DNA of 64,000 nucleotides from Bacteroidota bacterium (GTDB lineage: Bacteria > Bacteroidota > Bacteroidia > Sphingobacteriales > Sphingobacteriaceae), in NCBI GenBank assembly GCA_026224775.1, contig JAMFRP010000006.1:186001-250000 (forward strand), written 5' to 3'. The position numbers were made by a program, and so were the translations under genes. A model generated the notes under the pieces. That model saw nothing but the letters and a program-made list of their open reading frames with translations, was not told the DNA's origin and did no database searches. Below are positions 8,226 to 14,848 of the stretch, one piece after another (position 1 is the first letter of the stretch; every line of letters starts with the position of its first letter).

Positions 8226-9197
8226 CTAGCGCTGCAGGTATGTACCGCCAAGTATAGCATCCGGGGCAAATTGTGTGTTCAGTATATGTAATTCTTCAGG
8301 AGTAAAAACAATACCCATGGCTTGTGTATTTTCCGGCAGGCGTGATCTGCGACTCATGCTTACCAATGGCATAATGTAATCACCTTGTACATTTACCCAG
8401 GCAATTGCCAATTGTGTAGGAGTATATCCTTTTTCCTTTGCCATGGTTTTTAATACTTCAACTTTCTCCAGGTTCTTAATTAGATTATCACCCTGAAAAC
8501 GGGAGAAGTGAGTATGGTAATCATTAGCCGGAAGAGGTGCTTTCATATCACCGGTAAGTAAACCTTCTGCTGTATTGGCAAAGGCTACAACACCTATGCC
8601 TAATGCTTTGGCTGTTGGTAGAAGTCCGCTTTCTATTTGGCGATCGGCCAAAGAATAACCTATTTCCAATGCGGTAATAGGGTGAACGGCATTAGCCTTA
8701 CGCAGTTGATCCGCGGTAATTTCAGAAACACCAATATAACGTACCTTTCCTTCTTTAATAAGGTCGGCTACAGTTCCAATCACATCTTCTACAGGAATGC
8801 TGTTATCCAATCGGCACGGTTGATAAAGATCAATGGTATCTATACCCAAACGCACCAAAGAATAGTTAATAAAGTTTTTGATAGCTATCGGGCGCAGGTC
8901 CAAACCCAACCATTGGCCGCCATGAAAAATAGCACCAAACTTTACACTGATGAAGGCATCATCCCTTCTGCCTTTGATGGCTTTGCCTACCAGCAGTTCG
9001 TTGTGGCCAGCGCCATAAAAGTCGCCCGTATTTAGGAAATTAATACCACTGTCTAATGCTGACTGAACAGTTGCGATACTTTCACTCTCATCATTTGTGG
9101 GGCCTCCCCAAACGGATGACATGCGCATACAGCCTAAGCCGAGTTTAGATACAAGTGGGCCATTTTCACCGAGATTTATTTTTGTTATGTTTTCCAT
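8226..9197 (-). CDS. Aldo/keto reductase
   Basis: A 323-residue NADPH-dependent reductase of the AKR superfamily (TIM barrel), in the branch often annotated as YhdN/Tas/pyridoxal reductase-like. Seen: L-G-L-G-C-M-R-M at the N-terminus, D-S-G-I-N-F-L-N-T-G-D-F-Y-G (catalytic Asp and Tyr) and V-R-Y-I-G-V-S-E. The usual catalytic Lys would be in I-S-V-K-F-G, and the catalytic His, normally in a Q-x-H motif, appears as D-L-Y-Q-P-C-R, so the His is replaced. Substitution at this position is known in several AKR branches. It reduces an unknown carbonyl substrate in the cytoplasm. It is divergent from the DinB-like gene. Confidence 0.87.
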   Translation of the reverse strand: MENITKINLGENGPLVSKLGLGCMRMSSVWGGPTNDESESIATVQSALDSGINFLNTGDFYGAGHNELLVGKAIKGRRDDAFISVKFGAIFHGGQWLGLDLRPIAIKNFINYSLVRLGIDTIDLYQPCRLDNSIPVEDVIGTVADLIKEGKVRYIGVSEITADQLRKANAVHPITALEIGYSLADRQIESGLLPTAKALGIGVVAFANTAEGLLTGDMKAPLPANDYHTHFSRFQGDNLIKNLEKVEVLKTMAKEKGYTPTQLAIAWVNVQGDYIMPLVSMSRRSRLPENTQAMGIVFTPEELHILNTQFAPDAILGGTYLQR

Positions 9198-9224
9198 TAG
9201 TAATTATTTTATATATTAACGAAT

Positions 9225-9253
9225 CAAAGATCGGCTTTATATTAAATAACCAA
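9225..9253 (-). promoter_or_regulatory. Candidate promoter of the aldo/keto reductase
   Basis: On the minus strand a TTG (9251-9253) is followed after 18 bases by GATCTTTG (9225-9232), which matches the Bacteroidota -7 box TAnnTTTG at all fixed positions but the first. It ends 27 bases before the ATG at 9197. Spacing and location fit well. Confidence 0.4.
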
Positions 9254-9326
9254 TTTCCTTCACGGCTCAATTTACTTGCCTGGGTGGCTCAGTGCGACGA
9301 GAGGAATTAAAACTTATTTTCTCATC

Positions 9327-9779
9327 ATGAAAACCTACTTCCTCAAACTCTTCAACTACGATCAATTCGCTAATAAGGCTATATTAAAAGCTATTATTGA
9401 TGCAGGCGAACCGGAGCTGGCCGTAAAGCTGATGGCGCATTTATTGGCGGCACAGCAAATATGGCTCAACCGATGCAAAGGCTTACCTGCTATTGGCGGT
9501 GCTTTATGGCCTGATTGGAAAGCTGATATTTTTGAAAAATTGATTGATAATAATCACACTGCCTGGGTAGATTTTATTAACGGACTGAGTGAGGCAGATT
9601 TTCAAAAAATCATTCCATACAAAAACTCTAAGGGTGATAGTTACGAGAATCAATTAGAGGACGTGCTGGCACATTTGATTAACCATGGCACGCATCATCG
9701 TGCCCAGGCTGGGCAACAATTAAAGCTTGCAGGATCCGAAAAATTACCGTTAACTGACTACATTTTTTATATAAGATAG
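9327..9779 (+). CDS. DinB-family protein
   Basis: A 150-residue four-helix-bundle protein of the DinB/YfiT superfamily, probably a metal-dependent enzyme of unknown substrate. The metal-binding histidines fit H in A-H-L-L-A-A-Q-Q-I-W near residue 38 and the pair in N-H-G-T-H-H-R-A-Q near the C-terminus. I choose the ATG at 9327, since residues before it in the longer frame are not family-like. It is divergent from the aldo/keto reductase. Family members include thiol transferases that use mycothiol or bacillithiol, but no such link is visible here. Confidence 0.82.
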   Translation: MKTYFLKLFNYDQFANKAILKAIIDAGEPELAVKLMAHLLAAQQIWLNRCKGLPAIGGALWPDWKADIFEKLIDNNHTAWVDFINGLSEADFQKIIPYKNSKGDSYENQLEDVLAHLINHGTHHRAQAGQQLKLAGSEKLPLTDYIFYIR

Positions 9780-9840
9780 GCAATTGATGCCATTGTAAAG
9801 CGTTTATTTTTGATATTTGCTACTGACAATATTCTCGCCC

Positions 9841-10242
9841 ATGACAAAAAAAATATTTATTCCGCTACTGGCCTGTGTTGCTCTTTTTGGTTGTAATGAT
9901 GATAAAAAGCAGGAACAGACACTACTAAACGATGTAATAAAAACGCATGATAAGCTAATGGTTGATGATGGCACTATCATGAAAAACAAAATGCTGTTAA
10001 AAGCTATAACGGCGACTGACGCTAAGGATTCGGTTGTTTTTTACACAAAATCGTTAGATGACGCGGATAATGCCATGATGAACTGGATGAATAAGTTCAG
10101 TCCGGATTTTGCCGGTAAAACCCACGGGCAAATCATCGATTACCTGACTGCCCAAAAGGTAGAGATCTTAAAAATAGACTCGCAAATAAATATCACATTA
10201 GCTAAATCAAACAGCTACATATCTAAAAATAAAGTAAAATGA
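9841..10242 (+). CDS. Small lipoprotein preceding SCO
   Basis: A 133-residue lipoprotein with a signal peptide ending in A-L-F-G-C (Cys 18), so it should be anchored in the envelope. The mature part is helical and charged (D-D-K-K-Q-E-Q, then lysine- and aspartate-rich), with M-M-N-W-M-N near the middle. Similar proteins in Bacteroidota are sometimes labelled viral A-type inclusion protein, a name with no functional meaning. Its stop overlaps the SCO start (ATGA at 10239), so it is the first gene of a three-gene operon with SCO and cytochrome c. I choose ATG 9841 because it gives a proper lipoprotein signal; an upstream in-frame start at 9817 does not. A role in copper or cytochrome-oxidase assembly is inferred from neighbours only. 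Confidence 0.7.
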   Translation: MTKKIFIPLLACVALFGCNDDKKQEQTLLNDVIKTHDKLMVDDGTIMKNKMLLKAITATDAKDSVVFYTKSLDDADNAMMNWMNKFSPDFAGKTHGQIIDYLTAQKVEILKIDSQINITLAKSNSYISKNKVK

Positions 10243-10883
10243 AGAAAGTGATTGGTGGCCTGGTGTTGATGTTGCTTTTCGCGGCTTGTAAATCAAATAC
10301 AGTTAAAGTGCTACCTATTTATGGCAACCGCAGCGCCGAAACAAAAACTGTTAACGGGCAACAGGTAACGGATACGGTTTACCAAACAGTGCCAGCTTTT
10401 AAGTTTGTGAACCAATACGGCGACAGCGTAGGCAGCAAAAACCTGCAAAACGATATTTATGTTGCCGATTTCTTTTTCACCTCCTGCCCTTCTATTTGTC
10501 CGGGCATGCAGCGCAACATGCTGAATGTATACAATGCGTTTAAGGATACTGCCGATGTGAAGATTATTTCCTTTACCATCGACCCAAAGCATGATACTAC
10601 CGCTGTATTGAAAAAATATGCTGATAAGTTGGGTGTAAGCGGTAATAGCTGGTGGTTTTTAAATGGCGATAGAGATGCCGTGTATGGCCTGGCAACAAAA
10701 AGTTATTTGGTTGGTGTAACGCAAGACAGTACTGCGGCAGGCGGCTATGTACACCAGGGGTATTTTGTATTGATAGACAAACAACAGCGCATTCGCGGGT
10801 CATACGATGGTACCGACCCTAAACAGGTTGACCAGCTTATTGCAGATATAAAAACCTTGAAAGCAGAACCGGTAAGCAAATAA
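10239..10883 (+). CDS. SCO1/SenC-type copper chaperone lipoprotein
   Basis: A 214-residue thioredoxin-fold protein of the SCO1/SenC/PrrC family. It delivers copper to, or reduces cysteines in, the CuA site of haem-copper oxidases, in the periplasm. The copper-binding C-x-x-x-C is at residues 83-87 (S-C-P-S-I-C-P) and the third ligand is His172 (G-G-Y-V-H-Q-G-Y-F). The signal peptide ends in F-A-A-C (Cys 17), a lipobox. It overlaps the preceding lipoprotein gene by four bases and is followed after three bases by a cytochrome c lipoprotein. No aa3/cbb3 oxidase genes are in the window, so the target complex must be encoded elsewhere. Confidence 0.92.
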   Translation: MKKVIGGLVLMLLFAACKSNTVKVLPIYGNRSAETKTVNGQQVTDTVYQTVPAFKFVNQYGDSVGSKNLQNDIYVADFFFTSCPSICPGMQRNMLNVYNAFKDTADVKIISFTIDPKHDTTAVLKKYADKLGVSGNSWWFLNGDRDAVYGLATKSYLVGVTQDSTAAGGYVHQGYFVLIDKQQRIRGSYDGTDPKQVDQLIADIKTLKAEPVSK

Positions 10884-10886
10884 TAT

Positions 10887-11309
10887 ATGAAAATCAAGAT
10901 CATAGGCGGGATTTGCCTGTTAGTATTTTTTGCCATGATCTATTCGTGCCAAAGTGATGCGTCTATTGAATATAGCCGCTATTACTCGGCCGGGGCGATA
11001 GTTTACCAAAGCCATTGCCAAAATTGCCACGGCGATAAAGGGCAGGGTTTAAATGGCCTGATACCGCCGCTTACTGATACTGTACTGTTTAAAGGCTATA
11101 ACAATAAACTAACTTGCCAACTCAAAAACGGCCTCAGCGGCAAGATAACCGTTGCGGGTAAGGAATTTGAAGGCACCATGCCCGCCAGCGATCTTTCACC
11201 TATTGAAATGGCTCAGGTGATTACTTATGTCACCAATTCCTTTGGTAACAAGCAAGGCCTCTTTACCGGCGACCAGGTGCAAACCGCGCTAAATAACTGC
11301 GGTAAATAA
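10887..11309 (+). CDS. Monohaem cytochrome c lipoprotein
   Basis: A 140-residue c-type cytochrome. The haem-binding motif C-Q-N-C-H is at residues 44-48 and the likely axial methionine is in G-T-M-P-A-S. The signal peptide ends in M-I-Y-S-C (Cys 21), so it is membrane-tethered. It lies 3 bases after the SCO gene in one operon. It probably carries electrons between a donor and an oxidase at the periplasmic face. It is similar in layout to the second cytochrome at 18357 (the sequence N-S-F-G-N-K versus H-S-F-G-N-K near the C-terminus), so both belong to one small-cytochrome family. Confidence 0.9.
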   Translation: MKIKIIGGICLLVFFAMIYSCQSDASIEYSRYYSAGAIVYQSHCQNCHGDKGQGLNGLIPPLTDTVLFKGYNNKLTCQLKNGLSGKITVAGKEFEGTMPASDLSPIEMAQVITYVTNSFGNKQGLFTGDQVQTALNNCGK

Positions 11310-11494
11310 GGTAAAAATGCATTCTAATACAGTCAAAAACTGTTAAAAAACATCATTTTTTTAGCAATTTCAAGTACTTTTTTGGCTAAAAACAGTCTTT
11401 TTTTAGTGTTTTTGATGCTTTTTTCGGCGTAAAAACAATGTAAAAACCCGCTTTTTGTGGTGTTTTAGGGCATAAATCGGGCTAAAAGTGTACC
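11310..11494. other. T-rich intergenic region after the cytochrome operon
   Basis: The stretch is poor in coding potential and rich in runs of T and A. One inverted repeat with 8-base arms (TTTTTAGC at 11358-11365, GCTAAAAA at 11385-11392) is followed by a T-run near 11398 and may end the cytochrome transcript. I see no gene. Confidence 0.4.
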
Positions 11495-11532
11495 AACTGT
11501 ACCACTTGTTCCACCTGTTTCATGGTACAGTT
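11495..11532. repeat. 10-base inverted repeat upstream of the RNase P RNA
   Basis: AACTGTACCA (11495-11504) and TGGTACAGTT (11523-11532) are perfect inverted arms with an 18-base spacer. A further TGTACCA lies just upstream (11489-11495). The repeat is not followed by a T-run, so it looks more like a binding site or repeat element than a terminator. It ends 13 bases before the promoter -7 box of rnpB. Confidence 0.5.
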
Positions 11533-11545
11533 CGGCTCAAAATCT

Positions 11546-11553
11546 TACCTTTG
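11546..11553 (+). promoter_or_regulatory. -7 promoter box of rnpB
   Basis: TACCTTTG fits the Bacteroidota -7 consensus TAnnTTTG and lies about 7 bases before the predicted 5' end of the RNase P RNA. No good TTG box is found 19-21 bases upstream. Confidence 0.55.
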
Positions 11554-11559
11554 TGGGGC

Positions 11560-11936
11560 AAAACGTTCTATCGCTTCGATTCGTTGAAGAGGAAAGTCCG
11601 GGCAACATAGAGTATCCTGCTTCCTAACGGGAAGGCGCCGTCAGCCGGCGACAGCAAGTGCCACAGAGAATATACCGCCTTTGATTTATCAGGGGTAAGG
11701 GTGAAAACGTGAGGTAAGAGCTCACGGCTTTTCCGGGTAACCGGGATCGCGGTAAACCTCAGGAGTTGAAAAACCAAATAGGTCCTGGATCGGAAGTTAC
11801 TCGCTTTTGACCCATTTAGATGAGTCGCCAGGATGGGTAGGTTGCTCAAGCCTGTCAGTAATGGCAGGATTAGATTAATGATAGAAACCGCTTTCGGGCG
11901 GCACAGAACCCGGCTTACAGGTTTGCTGCTGAAAAA
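11560..11936 (+). ncRNA. rnpB: RNase P RNA, bacterial type A
   Basis: The catalytic RNA that removes 5' leaders from pre-tRNA. The conserved 5' block G-A-G-G-A-A-A-G-T-C-C-G-G-G-C is at 11590-11604 and the conserved 3' block A-C-A-G-A-A-C-C-C-G-G-C-T-T-A at 11903-11917, which pair across the molecule to form the P4 core. The distance between them and total length of about 375 bases fit type A. A perfect hairpin terminator follows at 11940. Ends are approximate to within about 5-10 bases. No protein is likely on either strand here, although a 145-codon minus-strand frame is open. Confidence 0.94.
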
Positions 11937-11939
11937 ATC

Positions 11940-11974
11940 CCCCTTTCTGCAAAACAGAAAGGGGTTATTTTTTG
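11940..11974 (+). terminator. Rho-independent terminator of rnpB
   Basis: Perfect 10-base arms (11940-11949 and 11955-11964) with a CAAAA loop, followed by TTATTTTTT. Confidence 0.9.
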
Positions 11975-11976
11975 TA

Positions 11977-12002
11977 TATAGAAAAGTGTTTAATTTTCTA
12001 TA
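11977..12002. repeat. 9-base inverted repeat upstream of the response regulator
   Basis: TATAGAAAA (11977-11985) and TTTTCTATA (11994-12002) form a perfect inverted repeat with an 8-base spacer, 64 bases before the response-regulator ATG. It could be an operator or a hairpin. Confidence 0.4.
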
Positions 12003-12066
12003 CAAATCCTATATATTAGTACGCTTAACTTTTACCCCGTTTTCGTTGAGAAACAACAGATAAACT

Positions 12067-13446
12067 ATGGCCAAAATTTTAATTATTGACGATGAACGTG
12101 CTATACGCAGCACATTGAGAGAGATACTGGAATACGAAGACTACCAGGTTGAGGACGTAGATAATGGCATTGACGGGCTGGAGATGATCGCCAAAAATGA
12201 CTATGACCTGGTGTTATGTGATATTAAAATGAACCGTATGGACGGCATGGAAGTGCTAACCGAAGGTTTAATTATAAAACCCGATCTGCCGTTCATTATG
12301 ATATCGGGCCACGGCACTGTTGAAACCGCAGTAGAGGCCAGCCGCAAGGGTGCATTCGACTTTATATCAAAACCACCGGATCTGAATCGCCTTTTAATCA
12401 CCGTACGGAACGCGCTGGATCGTGGAAGCTTGGTAATTGAAACTAAGGTATTAAAGCGTAAGGTATCTAAGGTTCGTCCTATTTTGGGTGAGTCGCAGGC
12501 GATCGGCAAAATTAAAGAAACTATCGACCGTGTTGCCCCTACCGATGCCCGTGTATTAATTACAGGTGCCAATGGTAGTGGAAAGGAACTGGTTGCACGC
12601 TGGTTGCATGAAAAATCAAACCGTGCAAATGCGCCTTTAATTGAAGTTAACTGCGCGGCTATCCCATCAGAGTTGATAGAGAGTGAATTGTTTGGACATG
12701 AGAAAGGTTCATTTACATCTGCTGTTAAACAGCGCATAGGTAAGTTTGAATCTGCCAGCGGCGGTACTTTGTTTCTGGATGAAATTGGTGATATGAGCCA
12801 ATCTGCCCAAGCAAAAGTATTACGTGCCTTACAGGAAAGTAAAATAACCCGTGTAGGCGGCGAAAAAGAGATCGACGTGGATGTACGTGTAGTTGCCGCT
12901 ACAAATAAGGATCTGTTAAAAGAAATTGAGGCGGGTAACTTCCGAATGGACCTTTACCATCGCTTAAGCGTGATCCTGATCCACGTACCACCATTATCGG
13001 AGCGTAAGGATGATATTGTTCTGCTTACCCAAAGCTTTATCGATGAGATATGCAATGACTATGGCATGCCGTCTAAGAAGATCTCAGAGGCTGCCCTGGA
13101 GGCATTAAAAGCCCTGCCTTGGACAGGTAATATCCGTGAGCTTAGGAATATGGTGGAGCGACTGATTATCTTAAGTGATAAAACCATTACCGATAATGAT
13201 GTTAGGGCGTTTGCTAACCCCTCCGCACCTGCACATGAAGGCAATGGTTCCGCGACATCATCACAAACCGACTTTAACCAGTTTAAGAACTTCCAGGAGT
13301 ATAAAGATTATGCCGAGCGCGAGTACATTAAGTTCAAACTTGAGAAAAACAACTGGAATGTATCAAAAACCGCTGATGATATTGACATCCAACGCAGTCA
13401 CTTATACAGCAAGATTGAGAAATACGGATTGAAAAGAGGAGAATAA
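12067..13446 (+). CDS. NtrC-family sigma-54-type response regulator
   Basis: A 459-residue regulator: receiver domain (1-120, phospho-accepting Asp52, Lys102), AAA+ ATPase domain (about 138-370) with Walker A G-A-N-G-S-G-K-E at 167-174 and L-F-L-D-E-I-G-D as Walker B, and a Fis-type helix-turn-helix at the C-terminus (N-V-S-K-T-A-D-D-I). The loop that normally reads G-A-F-T-G-A and contacts sigma-54 is G-S-F-T-S-A here (214-219). That departure may weaken or alter sigma-54 engagement, although variants exist among Bacteroidota homologues. It is a single gene downstream of rnpB with its own terminator, with no kinase next to it. Targets are unknown. Confidence 0.92.
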   Translation: MAKILIIDDERAIRSTLREILEYEDYQVEDVDNGIDGLEMIAKNDYDLVLCDIKMNRMDGMEVLTEGLIIKPDLPFIMISGHGTVETAVEASRKGAFDFISKPPDLNRLLITVRNALDRGSLVIETKVLKRKVSKVRPILGESQAIGKIKETIDRVAPTDARVLITGANGSGKELVARWLHEKSNRANAPLIEVNCAAIPSELIESELFGHEKGSFTSAVKQRIGKFESASGGTLFLDEIGDMSQSAQAKVLRALQESKITRVGGEKEIDVDVRVVAATNKDLLKEIEAGNFRMDLYHRLSVILIHVPPLSERKDDIVLLTQSFIDEICNDYGMPSKKISEAALEALKALPWTGNIRELRNMVERLIILSDKTITDNDVRAFANPSAPAHEGNGSATSSQTDFNQFKNFQEYKDYAEREYIKFKLEKNNWNVSKTADDIDIQRSHLYSKIEKYGLKRGE

Positions 13447-13462
13447 AACTCAATATAAGAAA

Positions 13463-13496
13463 GAAGCCCTTGCAAATTGCAGGGGCTTCTTTTTTG
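13463..13496 (+). terminator. Terminator between the response regulator and msrA
   Basis: A 12-base stem (13463-13474 with 13478-13489, one G-T pair) and 3-base loop, followed by a run of six T after C. Position between convergent genes and an A-run on the other side suggest it may work in both directions. Confidence 0.88.
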
Positions 13497-14147
13497 TTAC
13501 ATATTTTGATATTGCGGTTTCAGCTGTGATTTTTCCATTTTCCTCATCTTCTCAACTTTTGGTCTGGATACTGCGTCAATGTATGAATCATCCGGGTGCA
13601 GTTTGTAATAGTTTTGATGATATTGCTCTGCCGGATAAAAAACAGTAAATGATACCACCTGAGTAACTATAGGCGCATTGTAATACTTGGATGCATTTAT
13701 TTCCTTAATGGTGTTTAGCAGTATTTCTTTTTCCTCCGGACTACGGTAAAAAGCTATTGAACGATAGCTAGTGCCCTGATCCGGGCCTTGATAGTTAAGT
13801 TCGGTTGGGTTATGGGCATAAAAGAACGCTTCAACCAATTTAGCATAGCTAATTACTTTGGGATCATAATAAACCTGCACGGTTTCCGCATGCCCGGTAT
13901 TATCGCTGCAAACTTCTTCGTATGTTGGGTTTGCCGTTTTACCTCCAGCGTAACCAGCTATTACTTTATCCACGCCCCTAAGTTCAGACATTGCCTCTGT
14001 AGATGCCCAAAAACATCCACCTGCGAAATCTGCTATTTGTTCGCCGGGTTTTACCTGTGGCAGCTTTGCGAATTTATTGGATTGCCCATTAGCAGCACAT
14101 CCCGCTAAAAAGAATACACATAACGTATACAAGATCGATTTCCTCAT
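13497..14147 (-). CDS. msrA: Peptide methionine sulfoxide reductase A, lipoprotein form
   Basis: A 216-residue MsrA that reduces methionine-S-sulfoxide in proteins. The catalytic cysteine is in F-A-G-G-C-F-W-A-S (Cys45), followed by G-V-D-K-V-I-A-G-Y-A-G-G, both conserved in the family. An N-terminal lipobox F-L-A-G-C (Cys17) directs it to the envelope, so it repairs periplasmic or outer-membrane proteins. Resolving cysteines are not obvious near the C-terminus, which ends in a lysine-rich tail, so it may rely on external reductants. It is convergent with the response regulator and shares its terminator. The 190 bases upstream (14148-14337) hold no gene that I can see. Confidence 0.94.
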   Translation of the reverse strand: MRKSILYTLCVFFLAGCAANGQSNKFAKLPQVKPGEQIADFAGGCFWASTEAMSELRGVDKVIAGYAGGKTANPTYEEVCSDNTGHAETVQVYYDPKVISYAKLVEAFFYAHNPTELNYQGPDQGTSYRSIAFYRSPEEKEILLNTIKEINASKYYNAPIVTQVVSFTVFYPAEQYHQNYYKLHPDDSYIDAVSRPKVEKMRKMEKSQLKPQYQNM

Positions 14148-14337
14148 TTTTTATATTTTTAATATGGCTACTCACGCGCAATTTGATGTGCGGTTCATCT
14201 ATATATCAAAATACGCTTTATTTCCTTAAATGGTTTGTCATTGCTGCGTATAATGAATACATAATTACACTGTTTAGTAGTAATATTCCGTACTTCCTTA
14301 CATCGGATTTATAATAACAAAAATGAGAGATAGTTAA

Positions 14338-14583
14338 CTACAATTTGCCATCTCTAAGCGCATTTTTCACCATGGTAATTATACTACTTAAGCCGTTGGT
14401 TTTTATTTCAAAAACACTAGCTAATAACATACCCAATTTCCCGGGCGGGAAACCCTGGCTGCTCATCCATTCCAGATAATGTGACGGTAAGTCGCATATT
14501 GGCGTTCCTTTGTATTTACCATAGGGCATCCTGGTTTGAACAATTTCGATGAGGATTTTAGAATCGGGGCGAACAGGTTCCAT
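14338..14583 (-). CDS. DUF3820-family small protein
   Basis: An 81-residue cytoplasmic protein with the DUF3820 signature: M-P-Y-G-K-Y-K-G-T-P-I-C-D-L-P near residue 19 and Y-L-E-W in the middle. The family is widespread and mostly annotated as hypothetical or as a putative quorum-sensing-regulated factor; no activity is established. It is a single gene with ATG at 14583. The 265-base gap upstream has one strong inverted repeat (see 14667). Confidence 0.8.
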   Translation of the reverse strand: MEPVRPDSKILIEIVQTRMPYGKYKGTPICDLPSHYLEWMSSQGFPPGKLGMLLASVFEIKTNGLSSIITMVKNALRDGKL

Positions 14584-14666
14584 GGGCTAAAGATAGCTTT
14601 ATCGGCAGGTTATTTACATTCATTTTATAAACACCTGAAAAATCAATACTATTATACCTACAACAA

Positions 14667-14720
14667 AAGGGTAATATTTTCCCCATAATATTTATAATAA
14701 ATTGAGGAAATATTACCCTT
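14667..14720. repeat. 13-base inverted repeat between DUF3820 and LruC genes
   Basis: AAGGGTAATATTT (14667-14679) and AAATATTACCCTT (14708-14720) are perfect arms around a 28-base AT-rich spacer. On the minus strand the arm is followed by TTTTG, on the plus strand by ATTCCC. It lies 129 bases before the LruC ATG and 84 bases before the DUF3820 ATG, so it could be a regulatory site for either gene. Confidence 0.5.
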
Positions 14721-14848
14721 ATTCCCACAATTGTTTAGCAAAAAACAATATAAACAGCAATTAAGCCCATTTGGTTTTCTGGAACATTCTTTGAACAACT
14801 ACGTAAAAAGTATTCTTAACTTACTTGGAATATCGATAAACAAACAAT

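Noticed and set aside
11568..12005. 145-codon minus-strand frame across the RNase P RNA
   Set aside because: It overlaps the conserved RNase P RNA core and terminator; the protein has no recognisable motif and would be antisense to an essential RNA.
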